Source: an uncultured Bacteroidales bacterium (GTDB taxonomy: Bacteria > Bacteroidota > Bacteroidia > Bacteroidales > Bacteroidaceae). From it: a DNA stretch of 64,000 nucleotides. The stretch spans positions 62,001-126,000 of the forward strand of contig CADCGD010000001.1 of assembly GCA_902800925.1 (NCBI GenBank), written 5' to 3'. Position 1 is the stretch's first letter. Every line of letters starts with the position of its first letter. The translations under genes were made by a program, and so were the position numbers. Below are positions 49,466 through 58,194 of the stretch, in pieces. Below the pieces are notes generated by a model that had not been told where the DNA came from, searched no databases, and saw nothing but the letters and a program-made list of their open reading frames with translations.

Positions 49466-51499
49466 ATGAAGAGAATATCTGCATTGTTATTGTCGTTGCT
49501 GGCAGTGGGTACGCTGTGGGCCGCTGATTTTGGCAAGAAGGTCACATGGGACCAACATAGTCTTATCATTGACGGTCATCGTGTCTGTCCGGTGATGGGC
49601 GAGATACACTATTCGCGGCTACCTGAGAACGAATGGCGCCGTGAGGTGCAGAAGATGAAAGAGGGTGGGGTAACGATTATTGCCACCTATGTGTTCTGGA
49701 ACCATATCGAGGAACAGGAAGGCATCTTCCGTTGGGATGGCCAACGCTCGCTGCGTAAGTTCATTGAGATCTGCCGTGATGAGGAGATGCCTGTCGTGCT
49801 ACGTCTGGGCCCGTTCTGCCATGGGGAGGTTCGCAACGGTGGTATTCCCGACTGGATGTTTACGAAGGGCTGTAAACTGCGTGAGCAGAATCCGGTATTT
49901 CTTGGTTATGCGGAGAAACTGTACCGTCAGATATTTACCCAGGTGCAAGACCTGCAGTGGAAGGATGGTGGTCCTGTGATAGCTGCTCAGTTTGACAATG
50001 AGTATCGTGGGCGTGGTGAATACTTGATGGCATTGAAGCAAATAGCCCTGAAGATTGGCTTCGACCTGCCGTTCTACACCCGTACGGGGTGGCCTGAGTT
50101 GCGCACGCCCGTTCCTTTTGGTGAGATGCTGCCCCTCTACGGCGATTATGCCGATGGCTTCTGGGATAAAGAGATAAAGGAAGGTGCAGGCAACTACTAT
50201 AAAGCCTTTAACTTCAAAGCTTTCCGCTCGTCGACAGCTATTGGCACAGACTTGCTGGGTAAGCAGGAAGCTAAGGTGAACAAGGGCGATGAGCAGTATC
50301 CTTATTTTACCTGTGAACTGGGTGGTGGTATGGTCACGGCCTACCACCGTCGTCCGTATATCTATCCTGAGGATGCTTATTCGATGGCTTTGGTTAAGTT
50401 AGGCTCTGGTTCTAATTTGCTGGGCTATTATATGTATCACGGCGGTAGCAATCCTGAGGGTATGCTCCATACGCTCAACGAGGTACAGACCTCTCCAGGT
50501 ACGGCTAATAACGACCTGCCTGTGGTGACCTACGACTTTCAGGCGCCTCTGGGTGAGTTCGGACAGACCTATCCGCAGTACTATATGCTGCGTCCTCTCC
50601 ACCTGTTTATGCAGGACTATGGTGAACTGTTGGCGCCCATGGAAGCCTCGTTCCCTGCTCCACAAGACCTGAAGCGTGGCGAGGATAGTGTTCTCCGTTG
50701 GGCTGTACGTAGCAAGGATGGACAAGGCTTTATCTTCGTCAACAACTATGAGCGCTTTTTCCAGCTTTCAGCCAAGAAGGGAATCGTACTCGAGGCTTGT
50801 GGCGTGAAACTCCCCAAGCTGACCATTCCCTCTGGGTGTATGGCTATCTTCCCTGTCAATGTTGAGGGTATCCGTTTTGCTACGGCCCAGTTGGTAGCGC
50901 GTCGTGAGGGAAAGATCTACATGATGCAGGTGAAGGGTGTTCCTACAACCATTGCCTTAGCCAATGGCAAGACACTGAAGAATGTCAAACCCCGTGGTCT
51001 TGGCAAGCCTATTTACGAGAATATCTACCTGCTGACGCCACAAGAGGCTGAAAAACTCTTTATAAGTGAAGAGAATTCTCAATTGTCATGGGTCAATTGT
51101 CAATTTAATAAGGTAAAGGAAGCAGGTCCCTTGCGTAAGATAATAAAAGGTAAGGCTAAGGTGGCTGAGGCTCCCTCAGAAGCGGACTGGAACAATGCCG
51201 CCGTCTACCGTATTGAATTGCCTGACGATTCTTCACTATTCACTATTCACTATTCACTCTTGAAGATTTTCTACCGTGGCGACTGTGCTCGACTATATGC
51301 TGATGGCAAGCTGGTGGCTGACAACTTCTATTACGGTCGCCCGTTCCTCTATGGTCTGTGGCGCCTGCCTAAGGAGTGCAAGGAATTAGAGTTGCGCATC
51401 CTTCCCTTGCAGCCCGATGCACCTATCTACCTGCCCCGTGAGGCTGACAAGACTGCAGGTGAAGAACTCATCAATATATCTGTATCATGCGAAAAATAA
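49466..51499 (+). CDS. GH35 beta-galactosidase
   Basis: 677 residues from ATG at 49466 (a TTG directly before it is less likely) with signal peptide (ISALLLSLLAVGTLWAA). GH35 TIM barrel: GEIHYSRLPENEWRREVQKM, TYVFWNHIEEQEG, LRLGPFCHGEVRNGGIPDW, AAQFDNEYRGRG (acid/base Glu), and FTCELGGGM as the probable nucleophile strand. C-terminal beta domains follow. It would remove galactose from RG-I side chains. Two stretches in the C-terminal part (SQLSWVNCQF and SSLFTIHYSLL) are coded by 7-bp repeats and look like in-frame insertions. Last 13 bases overlap the next gene. Confidence 0.93.
   Translation: MKRISALLLSLLAVGTLWAADFGKKVTWDQHSLIIDGHRVCPVMGEIHYSRLPENEWRREVQKMKEGGVTIIATYVFWNHIEEQEGIFRWDGQRSLRKFIEICRDEEMPVVLRLGPFCHGEVRNGGIPDWMFTKGCKLREQNPVFLGYAEKLYRQIFTQVQDLQWKDGGPVIAAQFDNEYRGRGEYLMALKQIALKIGFDLPFYTRTGWPELRTPVPFGEMLPLYGDYADGFWDKEIKEGAGNYYKAFNFKAFRSSTAIGTDLLGKQEAKVNKGDEQYPYFTCELGGGMVTAYHRRPYIYPEDAYSMALVKLGSGSNLLGYYMYHGGSNPEGMLHTLNEVQTSPGTANNDLPVVTYDFQAPLGEFGQTYPQYYMLRPLHLFMQDYGELLAPMEASFPAPQDLKRGEDSVLRWAVRSKDGQGFIFVNNYERFFQLSAKKGIVLEACGVKLPKLTIPSGCMAIFPVNVEGIRFATAQLVARREGKIYMMQVKGVPTTIALANGKTLKNVKPRGLGKPIYENIYLLTPQEAEKLFISEENSQLSWVNCQFNKVKEAGPLRKIIKGKAKVAEAPSEADWNNAAVYRIELPDDSSLFTIHYSLLKIFYRGDCARLYADGKLVADNFYYGRPFLYGLWRLPKECKELELRILPLQPDAPIYLPREADKTAGEELINISVSCEK
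51079..51106. repeat. 7-bp tandem repeat inside the GH35 gene (first tract)
   Basis: Units TCAATTG (51079), TCATGGG (51086), TCAATTG (51093), TCAATTT (51100). Confidence 0.75.
51232..51259. repeat. 7-bp tandem repeat inside the GH35 gene (second tract)
   Basis: Three exact TTCACTA units (51232, 51239, 51246) and TTCACTC (51253); translated as LFTIHYSL. Confidence 0.88.
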
Positions 51500-54354
51500 T
51501 CAGTATCCTAATCCTTTCTTGTTGTTTGCAGTTGCAGGCACAGAATATCTCGTTGGCGGGAGCCTGGGACTTTGCCATGGGTGATAGTACCGCTTACAAC
51601 GATTATGTCATGCTCCCTGGTTCTATGCTCACCAATGGAAAGGGTGATATTGTCACAACGAAGACGCAGTGGACGGGTTCGCTGTACGACTCGTCCTACT
51701 ACTACAACCCCTATATGGAGAAGTATCGTCAGGCTGGCGAGATGAAGTTTCCCTTCTTCCTGACTCCTGAGCGTCACTATACAGGTAAAGCGTGGTATCG
51801 CAGGTCTGTATATATCCCTAAGGCGATGAAGGATCAGCGCATTACGCTCTTCCTCGAACGTCCACATATTGAAACCACGGTATATGTCAATGGTAAGGAA
51901 GTGGGTCACCAAATGTCACTTTCCGTTCCTCATCGTTATGATGTTACACGCTATGTGAATTTTGGATGTAGCAACACCATCGCCATCTGTGTGTACAACG
52001 GCATCGAGAATGTTTGTGTTGGACAGGATTCGCACAGTGTTACTGACCAGACCCAGGGCAACTGGAATGGTATTACGGGACGCATCGAACTGCAGTCGCA
52101 ACCCGCAAAGTTGAATATTCGCAAAGTTGTTGTTCGCCCTGATGCCGACAAAAAGCTAGTGCGTGTTGTTGTGGAGATGGAGAATCATGTCGACGGATTT
52201 AGACTAATGCCAATGCGTGACTATGGTATTTATGTCATGGCTCGTCCTATGATGAAGGGAAAGACGCATGTCTATGCTGCAGAGCCCGTAGAAGCCATTG
52301 GTAATAAAAAGGAATTTGTAATAGATCTGGGTACTGATGCTCAACTATGGGATGAGTTTACCCCCAATCTCTACCAGTTGCAGGTCATGGCAGGTGATGA
52401 TGTCTATGAGACTACTTTCGGATTGCGTAATCTGAGTGTCGAAGGGCGTCAGCTTGTGATTAATGGCCGTCCGCTGTTCCTGCGAGGAACGGTGGAAAAC
52501 TGTAATTTCCCAGAGACGGGTTATCCCCCGATGGAGGAGTCAGAGTGGCTTCGTGTGTTCCGCAAATGCAAGGAGTACGGCATCAACCACGTGCGTTTCC
52601 ATAGTTACTGTCCGCCCGAGGCAGCCTTTGCAGCTGCTGACAGGGTAGGAATATACCTGCAGCCGGAAGGACCCTCGTGGCCTAACCACGGTGTGAAGCT
52701 ACGTCGTAAGATGGCTATTGACCAGTATCTGTTGGACGAGTCTAAACGCATCATCGATGAGTACGGTCACCATCCGTCGTTCTGCTTCATGGCAGCAGGC
52801 AATGAGCCAGCTGGCGACTGGGTTCCCTACTGTAACGACTGGGTGAAGACCATGAAACAGTACGACCCCACCAAACTCTATGCCGGTGCTAGTGTCGGTG
52901 GTGGCTGGGCATGGGACAGTGGTTCTGAATATCACGTCAAGGCTGGTGCTCGTGGACTGGACTGGGACCGCCGTGCTCCACAAAGTCAGGACGATTACTA
53001 CCAGCAGATACTTTTCCCACGTAACTATAAGGACACTGTTCCTAACAATTCCCCCATTGTTGCTCATGAACAGGGACAGTGGTGTGTCTTCCCTGATTTC
53101 AAGGAGATTCCGCAGTATACAGGCGTCTATAAGGCTAAGAACTTCGAGATATTCCGTGATTTGTTGGCTGACAATGGGATGGCTTCGCAAGCCGAAAAGT
53201 TCCTTCATGCCAGTGGAAAGTTGCAAACGCTATGTTATAAATATGAGACAGAGCGCAACCTGCGCACCAAGGATTATGCCGGATTCCAGTATCTGGGCTT
53301 AAACGACTATTCTGGACAGGGTACGGCACTAGTAGGACCGCTGAATGTACACTGGCGCGAGAAAGGCTATGTCGACGCCCGCGAGTGGAAACAGTTCTGT
53401 GCTGCCACGGTGGCATTGGCCCGCTTCCCCAAGTTTGTTTATACTAACGATGAGGAACTCGTTGTGCCTGTTGAGGCTTATAATGCCTTTTCAGCCAAAC
53501 TGGTGAATGCCAAGGTTAGCTGGTGTATCACTGGTGGGCAGCAACAGGAGGTGGCCCATGGAACACTTCCTGTTAGTACTATTCCCATTGGCAAGAACAA
53601 CGAATTGGGAACGGTACGCCTGCAGTTGGCATCATTCCAACAGCCTGCTAAGTTGACTCTGCATGTACTTCTCAATGGCTACGAGTGGAACCAGTGGGAC
53701 TTCTGGGTATACCCTGCAGAAGGTAAGATAGAAGTAGTAAGAAGTAAGAACTTTTATGAAACAGACTCGCTGGATGCTCGGGCGTTGAAAGTACTCAAGA
53801 AGGGTGGCACGGTGCTGTTGACAGCTGGTGGGAAGATACGCTATGGCAACGATGTGCGCCATACCTATTTGCCTGTCTTCTGGAATACAAGTTGGTTTAA
53901 GATGCGTCCGCCACATACAACGGGAGCATATATCCAGAGCCAGCATCCCGTGTTCTGTGATTTCCCCACTGACGACTGGCAGAATCTGAACTGGTGGGAA
54001 CTGACCAACCGTACACAGGTCATGAATCTGGCAGAGTTCCCGAAGGACTACCAACCTATCGTGCAACCTATTGACACGTGGCATGTCAGCCGTAAATTGG
54101 GCATGCTCCTTGAGGTAAAAATACTCAATGGCCGACTGCTGATGACTACGATGGATATTAGTCACAACCTCGACCGTCGTCCTGTAGCCCGCCAGTTACG
54201 GCAGAGCATCCTGCGCTATATGCAGAGTGAAGACTTTAAACCCACTACGACAGTCAGTGTCGATGTGATCCGACACCTCTTTGAACGTGAGGCACCAAAA
54301 GTAGACATGTTTACCAACGATTCTCCGGATGAACTTAAACCAAAGATTAAATAA
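51487..54354 (+). CDS. Large GH2-like glycoside hydrolase
   Basis: 955 residues with signal peptide (KIISILILSCCLQLQAQ). Sugar-binding jelly roll (LFLERPHIETTVYVNGKEVG), Ig-like domain (DLGTDAQLWDEFTPNLYQLQV), a TIM barrel with the acid/base in MAAGNEPAGDW and the probable nucleophile in IVAHEQGQW, and a long beta-rich C-terminal region (about 640-955). These motifs indicate an active retaining enzyme of clan GH-A, GH2-like; the sugar is not evident. It overlaps the GH35 gene by 13 bases and is followed 3 bases later by GH28. Confidence 0.85.
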   Translation: MRKIISILILSCCLQLQAQNISLAGAWDFAMGDSTAYNDYVMLPGSMLTNGKGDIVTTKTQWTGSLYDSSYYYNPYMEKYRQAGEMKFPFFLTPERHYTGKAWYRRSVYIPKAMKDQRITLFLERPHIETTVYVNGKEVGHQMSLSVPHRYDVTRYVNFGCSNTIAICVYNGIENVCVGQDSHSVTDQTQGNWNGITGRIELQSQPAKLNIRKVVVRPDADKKLVRVVVEMENHVDGFRLMPMRDYGIYVMARPMMKGKTHVYAAEPVEAIGNKKEFVIDLGTDAQLWDEFTPNLYQLQVMAGDDVYETTFGLRNLSVEGRQLVINGRPLFLRGTVENCNFPETGYPPMEESEWLRVFRKCKEYGINHVRFHSYCPPEAAFAAADRVGIYLQPEGPSWPNHGVKLRRKMAIDQYLLDESKRIIDEYGHHPSFCFMAAGNEPAGDWVPYCNDWVKTMKQYDPTKLYAGASVGGGWAWDSGSEYHVKAGARGLDWDRRAPQSQDDYYQQILFPRNYKDTVPNNSPIVAHEQGQWCVFPDFKEIPQYTGVYKAKNFEIFRDLLADNGMASQAEKFLHASGKLQTLCYKYETERNLRTKDYAGFQYLGLNDYSGQGTALVGPLNVHWREKGYVDAREWKQFCAATVALARFPKFVYTNDEELVVPVEAYNAFSAKLVNAKVSWCITGGQQQEVAHGTLPVSTIPIGKNNELGTVRLQLASFQQPAKLTLHVLLNGYEWNQWDFWVYPAEGKIEVVRSKNFYETDSLDARALKVLKKGGTVLLTAGGKIRYGNDVRHTYLPVFWNTSWFKMRPPHTTGAYIQSQHPVFCDFPTDDWQNLNWWELTNRTQVMNLAEFPKDYQPIVQPIDTWHVSRKLGMLLEVKILNGRLLMTTMDISHNLDRRPVARQLRQSILRYMQSEDFKPTTTVSVDVIRHLFEREAPKVDMFTNDSPDELKPKIK

Positions 54355-54357
54355 TTT

Positions 54358-55680
54358 ATGAGAAAGATTACATTATTTCTGCTCATGCTGCTTACATTGT
54401 CAGTTGCAGCTAAACCCAAGGCTAAGAAGACTATAGAGACCTGGCCTGACGGTACAGAGATGGATGCATGGTTCCAGAATCCACAGAAGGTCGACGTCGG
54501 TCAACTTGGTCGTCGCTACGTTCTTACGGACTATGGTGTGTTGATGGGTAGCAGTGAGGTGCAAACCCAACAGATTCAAGCTGTTATTGACCGTTGTGCC
54601 AGCGAGGGTGGTGGTGTCGTTGTGGTGCCTCAGGGCACATTTATGACGGGTGCGTTGTTCTTCAAGCAAGGCACGCATCTGCATGTGTCAGAAGGTGGCA
54701 CGCTGAAAGGCTCCGATCGCATCAAAGACTATCCTGTGTTGACGACCCGTATCGAGGGCGAGACGTGCAAGTACTTCTCCGCACTTGTCAATGCCGATGG
54801 TCTCGATGGCTTTACGATTAGTGGTACGGGAACCATCGACGGCAATGGCTTAAACTTCTGGCAGGAGTTCTGGATTCGTCGTACATGGAACCCCCAGTGC
54901 ACCAACAAGGATGCACAGCGTCCCCGACTGACCTATATCTCCAACTGTAAGAATGTGACCATTCAAGATGTACACCTCATCAATTCACCTTTCTGGACCA
55001 ACCACGTTTACAAGAGCGACCATGTGCGCTATCTGGGTTGTTACATCTTTGCTCCTACAGAGAATATATGGCCAGAGAATCCGAAGCGTGGCGCTCCCTC
55101 GTCGGACGCTATCGATGTCGATGCCTGCACCGATGTCATCATCGACGGCTGCTTCATGCATGTCAACGACGATGCCGTCGTCATGAAAGGTGGCAAAGGT
55201 ACCTGGGCGGACAAAGACGATACCAACGGTCCTTGCGAACGTGTACTTATCCAAAACTGTCGCTATGGTCGTGTGCATGGATGTCTGACACTGGGTTCTG
55301 AGTCGCTTCACGACCGTAATATCATATTGCGCAACTGCTATGCCGAGGATGCCAATCGTGTGCTATGGCTAAAGATGCGCCCAGACACCCCCCAACATTA
55401 TGAGTATGTGACGGTAGAGAATATTACCGGCCGATGCACACGTCTGCTGTTCATACAACCATGGACACAGTTTTTCAAGCCTGGCGATCGTCAGGATATG
55501 CCTTTGTCTCGTTGTAATAATATCACTATCCGCAACTGCGGGGTTGAGGCTAAGACTGTACTTGACGTGAAGACCAGCGACAAGTACGAACTCATTGACT
55601 TTACGCTTGACGGTCAGCCTGTGGACTTTTCACAGTTCCCTGGTGCCAAGGTAAATACCAAACCGAAGGAGTATCTGTAA
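54358..55680 (+). CDS. GH28 polygalacturonase/rhamnogalacturonan hydrolase family protein
   Basis: 440 residues with signal peptide (KITLFLLMLLTLSVAAK). Parallel beta-helix with the GH28 motifs in Bacteroidota form: SDAIDVDAC (NTD position), HVNDDAVV (catalytic DD), VHGCLTLGSES (GHG position) and RVLWLKMR (RIK position). The substrate is a GalA linkage of homogalacturonan or RG-I; in this cluster RG-I is likelier. Last plus-strand gene before a strong terminator. Confidence 0.93.
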   Translation: MRKITLFLLMLLTLSVAAKPKAKKTIETWPDGTEMDAWFQNPQKVDVGQLGRRYVLTDYGVLMGSSEVQTQQIQAVIDRCASEGGGVVVVPQGTFMTGALFFKQGTHLHVSEGGTLKGSDRIKDYPVLTTRIEGETCKYFSALVNADGLDGFTISGTGTIDGNGLNFWQEFWIRRTWNPQCTNKDAQRPRLTYISNCKNVTIQDVHLINSPFWTNHVYKSDHVRYLGCYIFAPTENIWPENPKRGAPSSDAIDVDACTDVIIDGCFMHVNDDAVVMKGGKGTWADKDDTNGPCERVLIQNCRYGRVHGCLTLGSESLHDRNIILRNCYAEDANRVLWLKMRPDTPQHYEYVTVENITGRCTRLLFIQPWTQFFKPGDRQDMPLSRCNNITIRNCGVEAKTVLDVKTSDKYELIDFTLDGQPVDFSQFPGAKVNTKPKEYL

Positions 55681-55685
55681 AAAGA

Positions 55686-55722
55686 ACTAATCCCCACTGT
55701 CATCGAGGCGGTGGGGATTAGT
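55686..55722. terminator. Strong hairpin after the GH28 gene
   Basis: A 12-bp perfect stem ACTAATCCCCAC/GTGGGGATTAGT (55686-55697 and 55711-55722) with a 13-base loop, between convergent genes. No long T-run, but AAAAAG precedes it, so it could stop the minus-strand transcript as well. Confidence 0.75.
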
Positions 55723-55731
55723 GTGATTGTG

Positions 55732-55752
55732 CATTGCGACTCAGTCGCAATG
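55732..55752. other. 21-bp near-perfect palindrome
   Basis: Arms CATTGCGACT and AGTCGCAATG with a single central C. Adjacent to the terminator and 6 bases from the stop of the truncated lyase gene. It may be a second terminator hairpin or a protein site. Confidence 0.6.
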
Positions 55753-55758
55753 GCCTTA

Positions 55759-56541
55759 TTACTTAATCACAAACTTTTTGCCGTTCTGGATGAGGATGCC
55801 CTTGGCATTCTTGTTGACACGTTGGCCGGCGAGGTTATAAATGTCACCTCTTCCTTCTTCCTTCTGACTCTTAACCTCTACAATGCCTGTGGGGTCAGTA
55901 CCTTGGAATGACTCGATGAAGTCGGGTAGGTAGTAACCCAGGTGTGGTGGCTGGTTATAGGCTACATTCTGCCAACAGATGCCCATACGATATACATGGT
56001 CGTGCATCAGTGTGGGAACGCGGTAGTTGGTGGTGGTCAGCGTGGTGTAGATGAGGAGGCCGTCATCCGTTGTGTTGCGCAGGATGAGTTCTTCGCGCCA
56101 GTCACCGAAAATGTCAGCCGACAGACAGGGTGTAGCCTTTGTCGAGTTGCACGACTGGCCCGTAATCGTTGTAGAGCCGGCCATGAGCGTGGTTGCGGAA
56201 GCATTCGGCTTATATTTCGAGATGGTGTTACCGTCGAGCATTTCGTCTTGTGCATCGCCGTCCCAGTAGATGCGGAAGTTCATGGGAGGTTTCTTTGCGC
56301 CGACCTCTGCCTTAGTGATAGCGTTGAAAGGATTTTGGATTCTTGCGCTGCTGTCAAAACCACCATAGGCCGACCAGAATTCATAACCGCGGGTGCTGGC
56401 TACAATATCAGCGGCGCATCCTCGACCATTGTCTTGTCCAGACTGTCCACCCTTCCAGATGATTTCGCCTGTGGCTGCATCGTGCAGATCCCAAGCATAG
56501 GTGCCTTTTTCCTCATGTACATCGAATAGTTCCGTTGTCAT
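55759..56541 (-). pseudogene. 5'-truncated PL11 rhamnogalacturonan lyase with intact promoter and C-terminal tail
   Basis: The 260-codon frame from ATG at 56541 matches only the last third of PL11: TGEIIWKGGQ, GCAADI, GYEFWSAYGG, FRIYWDGDAQDEMLDG, LSADIFGDWREEL, HDHVYRMGICWQNVAYNQP. The intact lyase at 44518 aligns from about its residue 420, so some 400 N-terminal residues, including the signal peptide and the Ca loops, are missing. The C-terminus keeps a sorting-type tail (IYNLAGQRVNKNAKGI...NGKKFVIK). A promoter and the shared leader motif sit directly upstream, as if an internal deletion joined the leader to codon ~420. Without a signal peptide the product would stay in the cytoplasm. Confidence 0.85.
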
Positions 56542-56554
56542 AGTAGCAATGTCT

Positions 56555-56582
56555 GTTGGTTTGTTTTCTTGCTGCAAAAGTA
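56555..56582 (-). promoter_or_regulatory. Promoter and shared 5'-leader motif of the truncated PL11 gene
   Basis: TACTTTTG (56582-56575), 7 bases, then AAAACAAACCAAC (56567-56555). Confidence 0.65.
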
Positions 56583-56630
56583 ATAAAAAAAAGTGAAAAT
56601 GAACTATTTTGCATAAATTAGGATTAATTT

Positions 56631-56687
56631 TTGCGCTCTTGTCAATCAAAATTAGTACTTTTGTCAGCAATAACAAAACAAACTACT
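56631..56687 (+). promoter_or_regulatory. Promoter and shared 5'-leader motif of the rhamnulokinase gene
   Basis: TACTTTTG (56656-56663), 11 bases, then AAAACAAACTACT (56675-56687). A TTG at 56631 is 22 bases from the -7 box, slightly long. Divergent from the promoter at 56575. Confidence 0.68.
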
Positions 56688-56696
56688 TATAAAGCA

Positions 56697-58184
56697 ATGG
56701 AAAATAAGAAGTACTTCTTTGCCGTTGACCTGGGTGCCACGAGTGGTCGCACCATCATCGGCAGTATCGTTAACGGACGTTTGGAACAAGAGGAGATTAC
56801 CCGTTTTCCCAACAATCTGATAGAGACAGGTGGCCATTTCTACTGGGACATCTATGCCTTGTATTTCGAGATGATACGTGGTCTGAAGGAAGTGGCCAAC
56901 CGCGGTCTGGATATTACAGCAATAGGTATCGACACATGGGGTGTGGACTTTGTGTTTATCGGTAAAGACGGAGCTATTCTGCGTAATCCCATGGCTTACC
57001 GCGATCCGCATACCTTTGCTGCCATTGAACAATATTTGGATAAGGTGTTGGACCGTAAAACGGTCTATAACATTACGGGTATTCAGTTTATGAACTTTAA
57101 CTCGTTGTTCCAATTCTATGCTATGCAACAGGCCGGTAATGTGGCTATGCAGCAAGCAGAGAAAGTACTCTTCGTACCTGATGCTCTCAGTTGGATGCTG
57201 ACGGGTGAGGCTGTTTGTGAATATACCATCGCTTCTACTTCCCAGATGCTTGATCCACGGACGGGTGACCTCTCAGAGAAACTCATCGAGAGCGTCGGTA
57301 TGAAGCGTAGTCAGTTCGGACGGATGGTACAGCCCGGTACACAGATTGGTGTGCTGACGGAAGAGGTGCAGAAGATAACCGGTTTGGGAGCCGTACCCGT
57401 GATTGCTGTTGCTGGTCACGATACGGGTGCTGCTGTTGCTGCTGTTCCTGCAAAGGACGAGCAGTTTGCCTACCTGTCCAGTGGTACGTGGAGCCTGATG
57501 GGTATAGAGACCAAAGAGGCAATCATCAACAATCGTTCCTATGAGCTCAACTTCACCAACGAGGGTGGTGTCGAGGGTACTACCCGTTTCCTGAAGAATA
57601 TCTGTGGCATGTGGCTCTATGAGCGCTGTCGCAAGGAATGGCCTGAGGAGGTGCGCAAGCTGAGCCATCCTGAACTACAGGGCTCTGCCATGCAGGTGGA
57701 GGCTTTCCGCTCGCTCATTAATCCTGACGATGCGATGTTTGCCAATCCATCAAGCATGATAGAGGCTATCCAGCAGTACTGTCGTCAGAGTGGTCAACCT
57801 GTTCCGGAGACACCGGCAGAGATTTGCCGTTGCATCTTCGACTCGCTGGCCCTGCGCTACCGTCAAGTGTTCGAGTGGCTGAAAGAGTTCGCAGGTTTCG
57901 ACCTTAACGTGCTGCATGTCATTGGTGGCGGCTCGCTGAACAAGTATCTTACGCAGTTTACGGCTGATTCTCTCGGCGTCGAGGTACTTGCCGGTCCTCA
58001 GGAGTGCACTGCTATCGGTAATATCATGATCCAGGCAAAGGCCATGGGACAGGTCGATGATATCTGGCAGATGCGCAAGATTATTGCCAACAGTGTCGAT
58101 ATGGTAGCCTATCATCCGACAGCTGACCGTCGTGCTTGGGATGAGGCTTACGAGCGTTTCCTTACTATTACGCACCAAGCATAA
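56697..58184 (+). CDS. rhaB: Rhamnulokinase
   Basis: 495 residues from ATG at 56697 (MENKKYFFAVDLGATSGRTI); the open frame to 56631 crosses the promoter. FGGY sugar-kinase fold: phosphate-1 loop AVDLGATSGR, IDTWGVDFVF, MAYRDPHT, the VAGHDTGAAVAAVP block, YLSSGTWSLMG and HVIGGGSLNKYLTQF. These match Bacteroidales RhaB, which phosphorylates L-rhamnulose at O-1. It is divergent from the truncated PL11 gene and precedes a secreted esterase; no rhaA or rhaD is in the window. Confidence 0.94.
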   Translation: MENKKYFFAVDLGATSGRTIIGSIVNGRLEQEEITRFPNNLIETGGHFYWDIYALYFEMIRGLKEVANRGLDITAIGIDTWGVDFVFIGKDGAILRNPMAYRDPHTFAAIEQYLDKVLDRKTVYNITGIQFMNFNSLFQFYAMQQAGNVAMQQAEKVLFVPDALSWMLTGEAVCEYTIASTSQMLDPRTGDLSEKLIESVGMKRSQFGRMVQPGTQIGVLTEEVQKITGLGAVPVIAVAGHDTGAAVAAVPAKDEQFAYLSSGTWSLMGIETKEAIINNRSYELNFTNEGGVEGTTRFLKNICGMWLYERCRKEWPEEVRKLSHPELQGSAMQVEAFRSLINPDDAMFANPSSMIEAIQQYCRQSGQPVPETPAEICRCIFDSLALRYRQVFEWLKEFAGFDLNVLHVIGGGSLNKYLTQFTADSLGVEVLAGPQECTAIGNIMIQAKAMGQVDDIWQMRKIIANSVDMVAYHPTADRRAWDEAYERFLTITHQA

Positions 58185-58194
58185 CCACAACCTC

